Positions 1 through 11,654 of a DNA stretch of 64,000 bases are shown here, piece by piece. Every line of letters begins with the position of its first letter. Position 1 is the first letter of the stretch. Under the pieces are notes generated by a model that saw only the letters and a list, made by a program, of their open reading frames with translations, made no database searches and was not told where the DNA came from. The translations under genes were made by a program, and so were the position numbers. This DNA is from Saprospiraceae bacterium (GTDB lineage Bacteria; Bacteroidota; Bacteroidia; Chitinophagales; Saprospiraceae). The DNA lies in assembly GCA_016717145.1 (NCBI GenBank), contig JADKGD010000004.1:186001-250000 (forward strand), in the 5' to 3' direction.

Positions 1-657
1 TGTAACAGTAACGGCACCAACGACAACAGATGTTTGTGCTGGAACGATAACGGGTACAACAACGGATCCTTTATCATATAGCTAAACAAGGAACCTATAC
101 GATCACTTGGACATTTGATGATGGAAATGGTAATAGTACTACCGCGAACCAAACAGTAATAGTAGATGACGTTACTGCACCAGTAACACCAACGATAGCG
201 AATGCGATGGGCGAATGTTCTGTAACAGTAACGGCACCAACGACAACAGATGTTTGTGCTGGAACGATCGCGGGCACTACAACAGATCCTTTAACATATA
301 GCACACAAGGAACCTATACGATCACATGGACATTTAACGATGGAAATGGTAATAGTACTACAGCGATGCAAACAGTGATAGTGGATGATGTTACAGCACC
401 TGTAACACCAACGATAGCGAATGCTACTGGCGAATGTTCTGTAACAGTAACGGCACCGACGACAACAGATGTTTGTGCTGGAACGATAACTGGTACAACC
501 ACAAACCCTTTAACATATAACACACAAGGAACCTTTACCATCACCTGGACATTTAACGATGGAAATGGTAACAGTACGACTGCTATGCAAACAGTGATAG
601 TGGATGATGTGACACCACCAGTGATCACCTGTGCAGCGAATGTTACGGTCAATACCG
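1..657 (+). repeat. 219-bp (73-codon) tandem repeats in the HYR region
   Basis: The string TGTAACAGTAACGGCACC recurs at 1, 221 and 440, and again at 1607 after the first LamG domain. Spacing is 219 bp apart from one inserted base near 83. Copies differ by only a few bases, which points to recent duplication or gene conversion. Confidence 0.85.
2..85 (+). pseudogene. Upstream part of the HYR-repeat surface protein, cut off by a frameshift
   Basis: Codons from base 2 encode the same repeat seen at 221 and 440 (VTVTAPTTTDVCAGTITG...). The frame hits TAA at 83-85, where the sister repeats read AGC ACA CAA GGA. Here one extra base (AGC TAAA CAA GGA) moves the reading into the frame of the large downstream ORF. 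The gene therefore starts upstream of this window and this is an internal frameshift, not a natural end. It could be a real mutation or a consensus error in a repeat. Confidence 0.7.
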
Positions 658-3600
658 CTGCCGGTTTATGTACAGCAAGTGGCGTGACATTAACCCCACC
701 AACGGTAAGTGATAATTGTCCGAGCACTTCAAATAACGCTTTGGCATTCGATGGTGTTGATGATCATATAACCATGGGTGATGTAAATGCGGTCGATGGC
801 ATTAGCCAAATGACAATTGAAGCCTGGGTTTATAGAACTAACACAAGTGGTTTTAACTCAATAGTAAACAAAACATTTAGTCAATCTGGGGATATTGGTA
901 TCCAACTTCACTTATTTGATCCTAACGATGTTTACTTCCGCTTGGCCTCGGGAAGCGATGCTTTTGGCTACACAACAGGTAATCAAATACCAATCAATTC
1001 TTGGGTTCACATAGCAGCTGTGTTCGATGGTACAGCTACTGGTAATGCCAACAGAGTAAAAATTTATATTAATGGGGTTCAAAAAACTTTATCTTTTCTC
1101 GGAACAATTCCTTCGGTAACTCCAAACACAACTGCACCATTACAAATAGCTTTCCCTTCTCCAGGTGCTCAATACTGGAACGGAAAAATGGATGAGGTAA
1201 GAATATGGACAACTGCCAGGACGTCTACTCAGATACTAAGTAATTTTAATTCTGAACTCAATGCACAAGCCGGACTGCTTGCCTTATATCATTTTAATCA
1301 AGGAGTTGCCGGTGGTAATAATGTAGGCATAACTTCTGTAATTGATGCTTCAGGAAACGGATTGAATGGCACCTTAACAAATTCTGCGCTAACCGGATCC
1401 ACTTCAAACTGGGTAACAGGTCTATTAAGCGGTAGTAGTATTCCCACCAATGATGCACCTATCACATATCCGATAGGCATAACGTCTGTAACGTGGTCAG
1501 CAAATGATGGCAATGGAAATACTGCTACTTGTACACAAACTGTGACTGTAGTGGACAATCAAGCACCCGTAACACCAACGATAGCTAATGCGACGGGAGA
1601 ATGTTCTGTAACAGTAACGGCACCGACGACAACAGATGTTTGTGCAGGTACGATAACTGGTACAACCACAAACCCTTTAACATATAGCACACAAGGAACC
1701 TATACGATCACATGGACATTTAACGATGGAAATGGTAACAGTACGACTGCTAACCAAACAGTGATAGTAGATGATGTTACAGCACCAGTGATCACTTGTG
1801 CTCCTGGGATAAGCGTTAACACGACACTTGGGCTTTGTACCGCTACGGCTTTACTTAGTTATCCTACCATGACGGATAATTGCGTACTTCCTGGATTATT
1901 GGGCAATGCACTATCTTTTGATGGATTAAATGACCATACCGAACGTTCGCCATTGACAGGATTAAGTTCTGCTGATTTTACCTTTGAATTTTGGTTTAAA
2001 GCAAACAGCCTTTCTTCTTTTCCAATATTCTTTTCTCAGGATAAATCCTTTACATCTACTCCGGCATTTAGGGCAGAAATTGGCTCAACCAGTCAAAATG
2101 TTAGATTCTTTTTTAATTCTGCTAGTGGTAGTGTGACTAACTCGACACCTAATAATACTGTAAGTGCAAACGCATGGACACATTATGCCATTGTAAGGAC
2201 TGGAAATACATTCCGATCGTATATTAATGGGGTATTACAAACAACAACAGTTGCATCAGGTAGTCCAACTTTGGTCGGAAATAACTTTAATTTCCGACTT
2301 GGCGCCAGATATAGTAATACAAATGGCCTTACAAACTTATTTAACGGTGCGTTAGATGAATTCAGATGTTGGAATGTGGCCAGAACCCAGTCCCAAATAC
2401 AAGCATCCATGAATAATTCACTTATTTCTGCTTCAGGATTGTATATCAATTATCCATTCAATCAGGGAGTAGCGGGAGGTAACAATACTGGTATTAATAC
2501 TTTAAATGACTTAAGTGGAAGTAATCTTAACAGCACTTTGAATAATTTTGCTTTAGCAGGAAATACTTCAAATTTCGTGGCAGGAAATACGAGTAGCTCA
2601 AGTTTCACTAACAATGCCCCAACTGTATTCCCAATAGGTAATACTACAGTGGTTTGGACTGGTACAGATGCATCAGGAAATATATCAACATGTTCTCAAT
2701 TGGTGACAGTGCGTGATAATCAAGCACCTACTGCAATATGTCATCCTTCACTTTCTGTAGGTCTGACAAATGACGGAACAGCTGTAATAAATGCGCAGAT
2801 GTTAAACAACAACATTAGTGATTTGTGCGGCCCAGTATCTCTTTCAATAAACACAGGAATATCCAGTTTTACATGTTTAAACTATGGTGTACCATACATT
2901 GTAACGCTAAGAGTAACAGATGCGGCAGGCAATACAAGCACATGTGCATCTACAATAGTATTAACTGCGGGTAGTGCACCAGACTTCGACACTGATAGTG
3001 TACCGGATTGTTTTGATCAGGATGATGATAATGATGGAATATTAGACATCCATGAATGTATTCCCGCATCGGCAATAAATTTTGAAACCCAAGGGACATT
3101 CGGATCCGTATCGTCAGTTCAAAAACGTCGAAATCTTGAAAGTGTAACTGGAGTTCAGTATCAATATGCTTCGAGTGGTCAATTGAATAGTAAGTGGTAT
3201 GCGGTTACAAGTCAGGAGGGAAATGCAGCCAATCGAGTTCACAGTAACACAATTCTATGGCCTGCAGAATTAAGAGGTCACACAACAGGAACAACAAATG
3301 ATGCCTTTATGGCTGTAAATGGAAGTACTGTCTCGTCACAAATATTTTTTACTAGGAGCGTGTCATTGTTACCAAATACAGTATATGATTATGGTGCATG
3401 GGCTTCTAATGCAAATCGGTTGGGCCAAGGTGCACCGACTATAGGAATTCGTATTCGCAATGCATCCAATACAATAGTGCATAGCATTTCTAGTGGAACA
3501 TCTATACATAATGTAGGAATACAATGGAAAGAACAAAAAGGCACGTTCAATACTGGCTCCGGGACTCAGTTCACCATAGAACTTTTTAATATAAGTATCA

Positions 3601-5714
3601 GCGGTGGTGGAAATGACTTCTCAGTTGATGATATATTTGTTCGCCTTTCAAATGCACAAAACTGTAATGTTGATGGAGATGGTTTTGTGAATAGTTTGGA
3701 TTTGGATAGTGACGGTGATGGATGTTATGACGTATTTGAAGCTGGATTGAGCGATGGTGACAATAATGGTATTCTAGGTACATCCCCAGTTACGGTTTCT
3801 GCAAATGGATTGGTAATTGGCTATGGTGGATACTCTGGACCTTCTAACGCAGCTCAGAACGCAGGTATTAATGCATGTTGCACTGTAATTACGCCACCTA
3901 GTTTTGTAAATTGTCCGACTTCACCTATTCAAGTAGGTACTTCAGCAATAGGATGTGATGCGATTGCTAATTACGTTGTAACTACTCTCGGTAGTCCTGC
4001 CCCAACGCTCAGTTATAGCTTAAGTGGCGCAACCTTTGGAGCCGGTACGGGTACTGGAAGCGGTTCTGTTTTAAATCTTGGCAATACCATCGTAACCATT
4101 ACTGCCGGTATATGTACTACTGCGTCTGCTACCTGCACATTTACAGTAACTGTTAGTGACAATCAACCACCGATCTTTGCTTGCCCTGCTGATATGACCG
4201 TTAATTTACCATCGGGAGGCAGCAGCGATGCGATTTTGGTGGCAGAGAGGGGTGGAAGTGCATTGAGTAGGATTAACCTGACTACAAATACCCGAACCGT
4301 GGTTGCAAGTATTAACGCTGCAGATGGAATCGTGATTGAAAATAGTACTCATGTATTAATTTCTAGGCACTCCAACTCCGGTACTACTATTTTCAGAGTG
4401 AACAGAACAACAGGAGCTCAAACACCAATTGCTTCATTGGGTGGTCAATGCCAAGGTATGAGTCTGGATGGTTTGGGAAATGTGTATGTGGTTAATGAAG
4501 GTTTGGGAAGAGTCCAAAAGGTAAACCTTTCAACCAGTGTGTTTACAAATGTTGCTATAGGACTTAACAGACCTGCTGATGTAGTATTTGAAAATTCTAA
4601 TACGCTGCTTATTTCTTTATACAATCTTGGAAGGATTATTCGATACAATTTGACAACAAATGCATCTGCAATTCTATCTATTGGGCACGTGGCCCCAACG
4701 GATATTTTTAATGAAGGAAATGGTAATATTCTGGTGGCTGAAAACGGTGGCGCTTTGTCTCGGGTTAACCTCATCACAGGCGTTCGTTCTGTATTGATTA
4801 ACCTAGGTGGGGGACCATTTGGACCTCATGGTATCAGTAAAGATGCATCAGGTAATATGTATGTAGCCATATATAGCGGACATCAGATTAAAAAAGTATC
4901 ACCGGCAAATGTACTTCTCGCTACTTATAATACCGGGAATAATCCTGTTTTTATAGCGTTTGAACCAGTAACTCCAGCTTGTGGTGCAAGTGTTACTTAC
5001 AATATACAAAATGCATCGGACAACTGTACTTTAAACGGCGTAAGCTTAAGCCCTCCTTCTGGTTCTTTATTCCCTGTGGGCTCTAATATTGTCACTGCTA
5101 CTGCCACTGATGCTGCAGGAAATGCAAGTACTTGTACTTTTAATGTAATGGTTAGAGAAACTCAAGCGCCGACATTTACTTCTTGTCCTTCAAATCAGAC
5201 AGTCACAGCTACAACAGGATGTACCGCTCCGGTTACATATATTACCCCTGTGGCTACAGGAAATTGCACCACGCCAACAGTCTCTCTAATCAGTGGACTT
5301 GCAAGTGGAAGCACCTTCCCACAAGGTCCTACTGTTGTAAGATGGCATGCTACTGATAATTCAGGAAATACTTCAACTTGTTCTTTCACGGTGACAGTAC
5401 AATGTGCACCTGCACAACTAGGCGAGAATCTGGAGGGAAGATCAAATAGTCAAAGCTCAAATGTAGACTTAGAAATATCACCCAATCCTGCCATAAGTCA
5501 GGTGAAGCTATTACCTAAAGCGTATGGCATGGAAGATAATTCAACAGGAAAATTGTCTATTTTTGATGCTCAAGGTAGGCTTATTTGGGAGCAATCCGCT
5601 TTGATGAATGAGGTTATGAATCTGGACATTTCCACTTGGTCTCGTGGAGTATATCTTGTAAGAATGGAAACATCAAAAGGTAGGGTTAATAAACCACTAA
5701 TAATTATAGAATAA
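84..5714 (+). CDS. Giant secreted HYR/LamG mosaic protein with T9SS type A sorting domain (5' end outside window)
   Basis: This is a cell-surface or secreted adhesin-like protein of more than 1835 residues; its 5' part lies off the window and the first ATG in this frame (207) is not the true start. Residues counted from 207: HYR-like 73-residue repeats at about 1-150 and again near 450-540; two LamG/concanavalin-like domains at about 177-405 (FDGVDDHITMGD ... DEVRIW) and 563-788 (FDGLNDHTERS ... DEFRCW); a TSP3-type Ca-binding stretch DTDSVPDCFDQDDDNDG near 926-950; a beta-sandwich at about 957-1150; a second Asp-rich stretch at about 1152-1190; a HYR-like domain; a six-blade SMP-30/NHL-like propeller at about 1335-1585 (repeated ILVAERGGSALSRINL type strands); and two more HYR domains. 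The last 80 residues (ISPNPAISQVKL ... GVYLVRMETSKG) are a typical T9SS type A sorting domain, so export through the type IX system and surface attachment are inferred. The ligand is unknown. Confidence 0.85.
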   Translation, partial: KQGTYTITWTFDDGNGNSTTANQTVIVDDVTAPVTPTIANAMGECSVTVTAPTTTDVCAGTIAGTTTDPLTYSTQGTYTITWTFNDGNGNSTTAMQTVIVDDVTAPVTPTIANATGECSVTVTAPTTTDVCAGTITGTTTNPLTYNTQGTFTITWTFNDGNGNSTTAMQTVIVDDVTPPVITCAANVTVNTAAGLCTASGVTLTPPTVSDNCPSTSNNALAFDGVDDHITMGDVNAVDGISQMTIEAWVYRTNTSGFNSIVNKTFSQSGDIGIQLHLFDPNDVYFRLASGSDAFGYTTGNQIPINSWVHIAAVFDGTATGNANRVKIYINGVQKTLSFLGTIPSVTPNTTAPLQIAFPSPGAQYWNGKMDEVRIWTTARTSTQILSNFNSELNAQAGLLALYHFNQGVAGGNNVGITSVIDASGNGLNGTLTNSALTGSTSNWVTGLLSGSSIPTNDAPITYPIGITSVTWSANDGNGNTATCTQTVTVVDNQAPVTPTIANATGECSVTVTAPTTTDVCAGTITGTTTNPLTYSTQGTYTITWTFNDGNGNSTTANQTVIVDDVTAPVITCAPGISVNTTLGLCTATALLSYPTMTDNCVLPGLLGNALSFDGLNDHTERSPLTGLSSADFTFEFWFKANSLSSFPIFFSQDKSFTSTPAFRAEIGSTSQNVRFFFNSASGSVTNSTPNNTVSANAWTHYAIVRTGNTFRSYINGVLQTTTVASGSPTLVGNNFNFRLGARYSNTNGLTNLFNGALDEFRCWNVARTQSQIQASMNNSLISASGLYINYPFNQGVAGGNNTGINTLNDLSGSNLNSTLNNFALAGNTSNFVAGNTSSSSFTNNAPTVFPIGNTTVVWTGTDASGNISTCSQLVTVRDNQAPTAICHPSLSVGLTNDGTAVINAQMLNNNISDLCGPVSLSINTGISSFTCLNYGVPYIVTLRVTDAAGNTSTCASTIVLTAGSAPDFDTDSVPDCFDQDDDNDGILDIHECIPASAINFETQGTFGSVSSVQKRRNLESVTGVQYQYASSGQLNSKWYAVTSQEGNAANRVHSNTILWPAELRGHTTGTTNDAFMAVNGSTVSSQIFFTRSVSLLPNTVYDYGAWASNANRLGQGAPTIGIRIRNASNTIVHSISSGTSIHNVGIQWKEQKGTFNTGSGTQFTIELFNISISGGGNDFSVDDIFVRLSNAQNCNVDGDGFVNSLDLDSDGDGCYDVFEAGLSDGDNNGILGTSPVTVSANGLVIGYGGYSGPSNAAQNAGINACCTVITPPSFVNCPTSPIQVGTSAIGCDAIANYVVTTLGSPAPTLSYSLSGATFGAGTGTGSGSVLNLGNTIVTITAGICTTASATCTFTVTVSDNQPPIFACPADMTVNLPSGGSSDAILVAERGGSALSRINLTTNTRTVVASINAADGIVIENSTHVLISRHSNSGTTIFRVNRTTGAQTPIASLGGQCQGMSLDGLGNVYVVNEGLGRVQKVNLSTSVFTNVAIGLNRPADVVFENSNTLLISLYNLGRIIRYNLTTNASAILSIGHVAPTDIFNEGNGNILVAENGGALSRVNLITGVRSVLINLGGGPFGPHGISKDASGNMYVAIYSGHQIKKVSPANVLLATYNTGNNPVFIAFEPVTPACGASVTYNIQNASDNCTLNGVSLSPPSGSLFPVGSNIVTATATDAAGNASTCTFNVMVRETQAPTFTSCPSNQTVTATTGCTAPVTYITPVATGNCTTPTVSLISGLASGSTFPQGPTVVRWHATDNSGNTSTCSFTVTVQCAPAQLGENLEGRSNSQSSNVDLEISPNPAISQVKLLPKAYGMEDNSTGKLSIFDAQGRLIWEQSALMNEVMNLDISTWSRGVYLVRMETSKGRVNKPLIIIE

Positions 5715-5766
5715 TATTTGATATTATCGATTTAATAAAATTTATAAATTTTAATACACGAAGATC

Positions 5767-8664
5767 ATGGGCTTTAATTTTAAACAGATTGCAATAATAT
5801 ATTTACTCTTCACAGGATACGTATCATCATTATCGGGACAATCTCCTTTGTGGGGACTAACATCTCAGGGAGGTCAAGGGGTAGGAAGTATTATTAGATT
5901 GAACGAAGATGGAACAAATTTTTCCTCTGTTTCATTTCCGGTACTAGTTGGTGAGTCTCCTTCAGGAGACTTACTTAAAGCCAATAATGGTAAATTCTAT
6001 GGTATGACCGCAGGAGGAGGGAGCAATAATGGAGGTGTTTTGTTTGAATATGATATAACAACTGGCGAATACGGTGTTTTACATCATTTTGCTGCATTAA
6101 GTATTCCCAAAGGAAGTCTGATTGAAGAAAGTGGTAAATTTTATGGTATGACTTACGGAGGTGGTACTTTTGGCTCTGGTGTCATTTTCGAGTTTAATTT
6201 GGCTACAAGCGTCTATACGGTATTGTACAATTTTGGTACATCAGTCGGAGATGGTAAATATCCAGAAGGTAGTTTGGTAGTCGCGGGCGGAAATTTTTAT
6301 GGCATGACGTCGTATGGAGGCATCAATGATTATGGTTCAATATTTGAATATGATCCGATTACTGATATGCATACTGTGATACATTCGTTCAATGATACTG
6401 ATGGAAGCGCACCACGTGGTAGCCTAATAGTATCTGGAGTGACCTTTTATGGTCTAACTTCGTCAGGTGGTACATCTTCTTCTGGCGTTTTATTTGATTA
6501 TAATTTATCAGCTGGGTCAATAAACGTTCTTCATCATTTTCCAGTATCAAGTTCTCCTAAGGGAAGCCTATTAAGCTATAACGGTAGTTTTTATGGTTTG
6601 ACTTCTTCTGGCGGTACTTCTTCAGAAGGTTCTATATTCAAGTTTGATCCTCTGACCAATCTTTACAATGAATTCTTTTCATTTGATAATGATACTTATG
6701 GCAGTTACCCATTTGGAAGTTTGGTTGAAGCAGGCGGAAAGTTATATGGTATGACCAATGGTGGTGGAGATAATTTTGCAGGTGTTTTATTTGAATACGT
6801 GTTATCCACTAGTACCTACAATATGCTTCACCATTTCAATCCTGACGTTACAGGAGGAGGAACTTTTCCTTTCGGTAGCTGTATTATATCAGACGGTAAA
6901 CTTTACGGCCTTACTTCATCTGGTGGCACAGCTGGCTTTGGAACAATGTTCGAATACGAAGTTGCAAGCGGTCCATTTAATGTAAAAGTGATTTTTGAAA
7001 ATGCATCCAAGGGATCGTTTCCCCAAGGGGAACTTATCAGATCAGGGATGAATTGGTTTGGTATGACAATGAATGGGGGTAACTCTAATAATGGTACCCT
7101 ATTCAAGTATGATCCTGCTGGAAGCGGAACGTTGATTGCTTTACATCATTTTTCTGGTACCGATGGAGCAGTACCTAGCGGCAGTTTAATTTCATCCGGT
7201 GGAAAGCTCTATGGTTTGACATCAGAGGGGGGAAACAATAATGGTGGAGTGTTATTCGAATACAATTTGACTACATCTATTTATAGTATTAAGCATCATT
7301 TTGCTTCCGGAAGTGCGCCAAAAGGCAGTTTGACAGAATGGGACGGAATGTTTTATGGAACGACATCTAACGGAGGTATAGGCTCAGGTGAAATATTCCG
7401 GTTTAATCCGATCACTAATAGTTATAATTCGCTTCACTCTTTTGATGGTGCTGAAGGTGCTTTTCCAACGGAAAATTTAGTACATCTTAGTGGAAAGTTA
7501 TACGGAATGACCACCACTGCTAATACGCATCCTGGTGTGCTTTTTCAGTATAATCTTGGAGCTATGGATTTTGAAGTGCTTCATTATTTTGCAGGTGGCG
7601 TTAACGATGGTGCTGCCCCATATGGATCACTAGTAACTTTTGACGGACACTTATATGGTATGACGAGAAACGGTGGTGATTTGAATCTAGGTACTATTTT
7701 CAAATATGATCCAACTGGTGTTGGTAATTACTCCATATTGCTTGAATTGGACAATACAACTGGTGGCAACCCTGAAGGGAGTCTTACAGTTTTAGGAAGC
7801 ACTCTTTACGGAATGACCAAAATAGGCGGAAGCCTAGGAGGAGGTGTTGTGTTTAAATGTGATATTGATGGAACGAACTTTGTGGTTTTGAAAAACTTGG
7901 ACGAAACATCTGGTCAAGCACCATTTGGCTCTTTAACTCCTACTGGTTGTATTAATTCTATTGTTACAGCCATCAACGCAGATATAAATCCGCTGACTTG
8001 TAACGGCAATAGCAGTAATTTAACTGTAACGGGATTACTCAATAATGCCCTGGATTGGAAATGGTACACAGCAAATTGCGGAGGCACTTTGGTTGGTACA
8101 GGAACATCAATCAGTGTCGTACCACAAGCCGCCACAACATATTTTGTACGTGGCGAAGGTGGCTGTGTTACTGAAACCATCTGCTCAACGATAACCATTA
8201 ATTTTGCAACACCCACCGTAATGAATACAAATGATTCGGGTGCGGGTTCGCTTCGAGCAGCATTAACATGCGCGTTGGAAGGTAGCACGATCATATTTGA
8301 CCCAGCAGTTTTAGGTATTAACGATACTATACTAATTTCGTCCGCGGCGTTGAATGTCAATAAGAATATAATTATCAATCAGACCCTACCTACTATTGTT
8401 AAAATTAAAACCATTGGACAACATCCTGTATTCAATATCAATATGGGAAAATCATTGTCTTTAAACTATGTCAATCTTTTTATGAATCCAAATAGTCCCA
8501 GTACACCTGGTAGAGCTATCTTTAATAATGGAAGTCTGCTTATCTCCAACATCAATATACGAGAAAGAAGCCAAAACTTAAGTGGTAATGGTAGTACTAT
8601 CCAAAATGTCTCTGGTAGCAGCGTAAATATTTCTTTATCCAATCAGATTATTATTCAAAACTAA
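5767..8664 (+). CDS. Secreted GloVer (Gloeo/Verruco)-type tandem repeat protein with C-terminal parallel-beta-like segment
   Basis: A 965-residue protein with an N-terminal signal peptide (about 1-25, ending SSLSGQ). From about residue 28 to 710 there are 14 imperfect repeats built on LYGMTxxGGxxxxGVLFEYD followed by LHHFxxxxGxxPxGSL. This is the pattern of the choice-of-anchor GloVer repeat family (TIGR03803), thought to fold as beta-propeller-like blades. An Ig-like domain follows (about 735-815). The tail begins NTNDSGAGSLRAALTCA, the usual opening of choice-of-anchor Q / parallel beta-helix regions. No T9SS sorting domain is visible at the end (SLSNQIIIQN), which is unusual for a protein of this kind and may mean truncation or another anchoring route. 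It starts 52 nt after the previous gene. Function unknown; a surface or secreted role is inferred. Confidence 0.8.
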   Translation: MGFNFKQIAIIYLLFTGYVSSLSGQSPLWGLTSQGGQGVGSIIRLNEDGTNFSSVSFPVLVGESPSGDLLKANNGKFYGMTAGGGSNNGGVLFEYDITTGEYGVLHHFAALSIPKGSLIEESGKFYGMTYGGGTFGSGVIFEFNLATSVYTVLYNFGTSVGDGKYPEGSLVVAGGNFYGMTSYGGINDYGSIFEYDPITDMHTVIHSFNDTDGSAPRGSLIVSGVTFYGLTSSGGTSSSGVLFDYNLSAGSINVLHHFPVSSSPKGSLLSYNGSFYGLTSSGGTSSEGSIFKFDPLTNLYNEFFSFDNDTYGSYPFGSLVEAGGKLYGMTNGGGDNFAGVLFEYVLSTSTYNMLHHFNPDVTGGGTFPFGSCIISDGKLYGLTSSGGTAGFGTMFEYEVASGPFNVKVIFENASKGSFPQGELIRSGMNWFGMTMNGGNSNNGTLFKYDPAGSGTLIALHHFSGTDGAVPSGSLISSGGKLYGLTSEGGNNNGGVLFEYNLTTSIYSIKHHFASGSAPKGSLTEWDGMFYGTTSNGGIGSGEIFRFNPITNSYNSLHSFDGAEGAFPTENLVHLSGKLYGMTTTANTHPGVLFQYNLGAMDFEVLHYFAGGVNDGAAPYGSLVTFDGHLYGMTRNGGDLNLGTIFKYDPTGVGNYSILLELDNTTGGNPEGSLTVLGSTLYGMTKIGGSLGGGVVFKCDIDGTNFVVLKNLDETSGQAPFGSLTPTGCINSIVTAINADINPLTCNGNSSNLTVTGLLNNALDWKWYTANCGGTLVGTGTSISVVPQAATTYFVRGEGGCVTETICSTITINFATPTVMNTNDSGAGSLRAALTCALEGSTIIFDPAVLGINDTILISSAALNVNKNIIINQTLPTIVKIKTIGQHPVFNINMGKSLSLNYVNLFMNPNSPSTPGRAIFNNGSLLISNINIRERSQNLSGNGSTIQNVSGSSVNISLSNQIIIQN

Positions 8665-8669
8665 TCACC

Positions 8670-9116
8670 GTGAACTCAGCCAAAATCATCAATATTTCAT
8701 CTAGTGAGGCTTTGCTGCAAGTCGAAGTAAACCATCTCAGGCATAAACTATCCAGTGAGCAATCGATATTATCTAAATTATTAATACAACAGAGTCTAGA
8801 GTATATAATGGTTTATAATTCAGGCGATTATCGAAGGGTTTCAGTATTTGAGATCATTGTGATCAAATCAAATAGTAATTATTCTACCTTTTATTTAGAT
8901 GATGGAAGCAAAATCTTGACTTCAAAAACCCTAAAGTATTGGGAAGTATCGTTGAATCATCCAGACCTTGTTAGAGTACATGATTCAAGTTTGATCAATA
9001 GAAGTAAAATCAAATCGGTAAATGTTGGAAATTCGGAAATTACTTTAACTGCCAATTTGACTTCAAAGTATTCGAGGATGCCGAAATCTGAATTGTTAAA
9101 AAAATTGAACAGATAA
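8670..9116 (+). CDS. LytTR-domain DNA-binding regulator without a receiver domain
   Basis: A 148-residue protein starting at GTG, 5 nt after the stop of the GloVer gene, which suggests translational coupling. The first 45 residues look helical and possibly coiled coil (VEVNHLRHKLSSEQSILSKL). Residues about 50-146 match the LytTR fold: IIVIKSNSNYSTFYLDDG, then TSKTLKYWEVSL and VRVHDSSLINRSKIKSV, the last being the conserved RxHxSxLIN region. LytTR proteins bind DNA as transcription regulators. There is no phospho-acceptor domain, so regulation must come through the N-terminal helix or protein level. The target genes are unknown; the adjacent secreted protein is the obvious candidate. Confidence 0.82.
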   Translation: MNSAKIINISSSEALLQVEVNHLRHKLSSEQSILSKLLIQQSLEYIMVYNSGDYRRVSVFEIIVIKSNSNYSTFYLDDGSKILTSKTLKYWEVSLNHPDLVRVHDSSLINRSKIKSVNVGNSEITLTANLTSKYSRMPKSELLKKLNR

Positions 9117-9504
9117 ACTAAAATTTTGTTTTTTTTATCGAGGATATCCCCGATGATCTCATTTTCTGACCTATGGTCAGACATGTCAGGACATTATCGA
9201 ACTTATAACGAATGAATTTTTAATTCATACCTTACCTATAACTTGTATGGACACAATTAATTCATTAGAACTGTTTATTTTTTTGTGATTATTTTAGCAT
9301 ATAAAGGGTAAAAAATCCGGCCCCGAAACAGTGGTAACAAAAAGTAAACGAATTGCTGGCAGTTCAATAAAGTCTTTTATAATCGTAGCATGTTCACAAA
9401 TGAGTTTAACTTGATTAGAAGTACCAATTATCTGTCTAGAAAACATAACAATACATATATGAATAATAATATGTGTTTAAGTTAAAAAAATATATATAAT
9501 AATA
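9117..9504. other. Intergenic region upstream of the rRNA operon
   Basis: AT-rich non-coding DNA. Two short hairpins follow the LytTR gene: 9138-9153 (TCGAGG/CCCCGA, one mismatch, loop ATAT) and 9166-9180 (CTGACC/GGTCAG, loop TAT). Neither is followed by a clean T run, so they are at best weak terminators. No gene is seen. Confidence 0.5.
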
Positions 9505-9537
9505 TTTGATTGTTTGGTTGAATATATATTACCTTTG
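9505..9537 (+). promoter_or_regulatory. rRNA operon promoter P1 (Bacteroidota type)
   Basis: TTTG (9505-9508), a 21-bp spacer, then TACCTTTG (9530-9537). This fits the Bacteroidota housekeeping sigma consensus TTTG/TAnnTTTG. It is followed by CGACCCGTTA, shared with P2. Confidence 0.75.
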
Positions 9538-9680
9538 CGACCCGTTAAAGAAATAGAAGTTGATATTTTATAATAGGGGAGGCTTATTATAGAAATTGGA
9601 AGAGTGAAAGTGGAGAAATAGTTGGATTTGGAGCGAGGTATTAAGTTGAATAAAAAAGTGATATTTAATTTAGTAAAAAG

Positions 9681-9711
9681 TTTGGTAGGGATATAATTTT
9701 TAATATCTTTG
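9681..9711 (+). promoter_or_regulatory. rRNA operon promoter P2 (Bacteroidota type)
   Basis: TTTG (9681-9684), a 19-bp spacer, then TATCTTTG (9704-9711), followed by CGGCCCGTTAGGG. The -7 box lies 174 bp downstream of the P1 -7 box. The leader to 16S is about 240 nt. Confidence 0.8.
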
Positions 9712-9840
9712 CGGCCCGTTAGGGATAAAGAAAGGAAGATGGGGATAGGATAAGAGTGGAATTAAGGGGAGAAAGGAGAGAGGGGAATTAGAGTATGCAT
9801 ATAATTTACCGATGAAGATTGGTATGATATAAGAAAAGAA

Positions 9841-9860
9841 AGTTCATTGACACGATTGGA
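9841..9860 (+). promoter_or_regulatory. boxA-like leader element before 16S
   Basis: AGTTCATTGACACGATTGG closely resembles AGTTCTTTGACAAGTTGG at 11946 before the 23S. Such elements in rRNA leaders and spacers are candidate Nus-type antitermination or processing sites; the role is inferred from position and recurrence. Confidence 0.45.
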
Positions 9861-9952
9861 GAATAGTACTTAATAGAAAAGAAGATACTAGCCTGATAAA
9901 CAAAAAAAGAGCGATTTCTTTTAAAAAAAAGAGAGAGCCAATAAGGATTATA

Positions 9953-11466
<1,514 letters not shown>

Positions 11467-11654
11467 AGAGAAAGGTTAGAACTATATTGGGCAAGACATT
11501 AAGTATTATCTCTGCGTGTTGGTGGATTTTTTTCAAAAAAAATATAAGAGGAGAAAAGGTGAGGATGGAATAGAAGTGAGATACTCAGGTGGGACTGAAA
11601 TCCAATGAGGAAGAGACGACTTGTAGTAACGATATGAAAGTATATGGATATTAG

